A stretch of 18,890 bases of DNA, from assembly GCA_910592005.1 (NCBI GenBank), contig CAJVPP010001616.1, positions 1 through 18,890 on the forward strand, written 5' to 3'. The notes below the pieces were generated by a model. The model saw only the letters and a program-made list of their open reading frames with translations. It was not told the origin of the DNA and ran no database searches. Shown piece by piece: positions 18,549 to 18,890 of this stretch. Both the position numbers and the translations under genes were made by a program. The DNA comes from Funneliformis mosseae (Eukaryota; Glomeromycota; Glomeromycetes; Glomerales; Glomeraceae). Position 1 is the stretch's first letter; every line of letters begins with the position of its first letter.

Positions 18549-18890
18549 ATAGAATTTTAATTATTAATAACTTTTAAGATCGTAAGATTAGATTTTTTAT
18601 AGTGATAATTTTGTATTTATAGTATTAACGTATAATTCTTGTGAACTACAACTGTTAGACAGGGTGTTCGAGCGGTTTATTCTTTTTAATTGAGCAGTAA
18701 TCTTTCAACAGTTTATAAGCTTTAACTCAGACGATTTATCAAAGTATTTATATTATCACAACGAGTTATGATTCAACAAATTGTCAGTAAATTGGATTTA
18801 TAAATAATGTGTTTATTCACGAGTAAAATAATGATAAGGATAAAGAAAAGAAAAGTAAAAGAAAATAAAGAAGAAAAATAAGAAAGAAAA
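18549..18890. other. AT-rich end of window
   Basis: No gene or clear repeat. About 18650-18830 is less AT-biased. The last 60 bases turn into a purine-rich run (GATAAGGATAAAGAAAAGAA...), similar in kind to the purine blocks in the large repeats, which may be the start of another repeat cut by the window edge. Confidence 0.4.

Noticed and set aside
1..18890. tRNA, rRNA or CRISPR array
   Set aside because: I looked for GGTTCGAATCC-like B boxes, long GC-rich conserved rRNA blocks and regularly spaced identical repeats and found none; short-spaced repeats here are transposon-like.

Overview
The window looks like nuclear DNA of an arbuscular mycorrhizal fungus (Glomeromycotina, Rhizophagus-like). 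This is inferred, not proven. The reasons are very AT-rich intergenic DNA, short GT-AG introns of about 70 to 110 bases, long A and T runs, dense small transposon remnants, and two spliced genes for fungal-type membrane proteins. I saw no tRNA, rRNA, CRISPR array or bacterial-style operon.

Layout. From 1 to about 2.0 kb is AT-rich decayed DNA with one long stop-riddled reading frame. From 2.0 to 4.1 kb the GC content rises: two foldback elements (2018-2107, 3995-4068) flank a broken minus-strand gene whose Asn-rich exon is split by a hAT-type miniature element (3019-3123). From 4.14 to 5.48 kb a purine-rich tract lies between long inverted repeats. From 5.9 to 8.15 kb there are decayed exons, including a multi-exon pseudogene with a likely 12-base microexon. 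From 8.1 to 9.9 kb is AT-rich DNA with two more miniature elements.

The only intact genes lie at 10.3-14.2 kb. The first (10299-11324, two exons) encodes a 313-residue type II membrane protein of unknown function, with an acidic dileucine sorting signal. The second (12708-14186, two exons) encodes a 469-residue type II membrane protein resembling fungal O-fucosyltransferase-like glycosyltransferases. Both point to the secretory and vacuolar membrane system. They have separate promoters and share no visible control element.

From 14.4 to 18.9 kb is repeat territory: nested miniature elements, a dispersed 100-180 base repeat, a diverged tandem duplication of about 1.2-1.4 kb, and a minus-strand fossil reading frame.

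The main signal is how the DNA has decayed. Repeat copies differ almost only by C/T and G/A transitions, and several fossil genes keep one coherent frame over hundreds of bases while gathering in-frame stops. This suggests transition-driven decay of repeats, by RIP-like mutation or methylcytosine deamination. A second theme is a set of three foldback elements sharing TATGGG termini and probable TA target sites.
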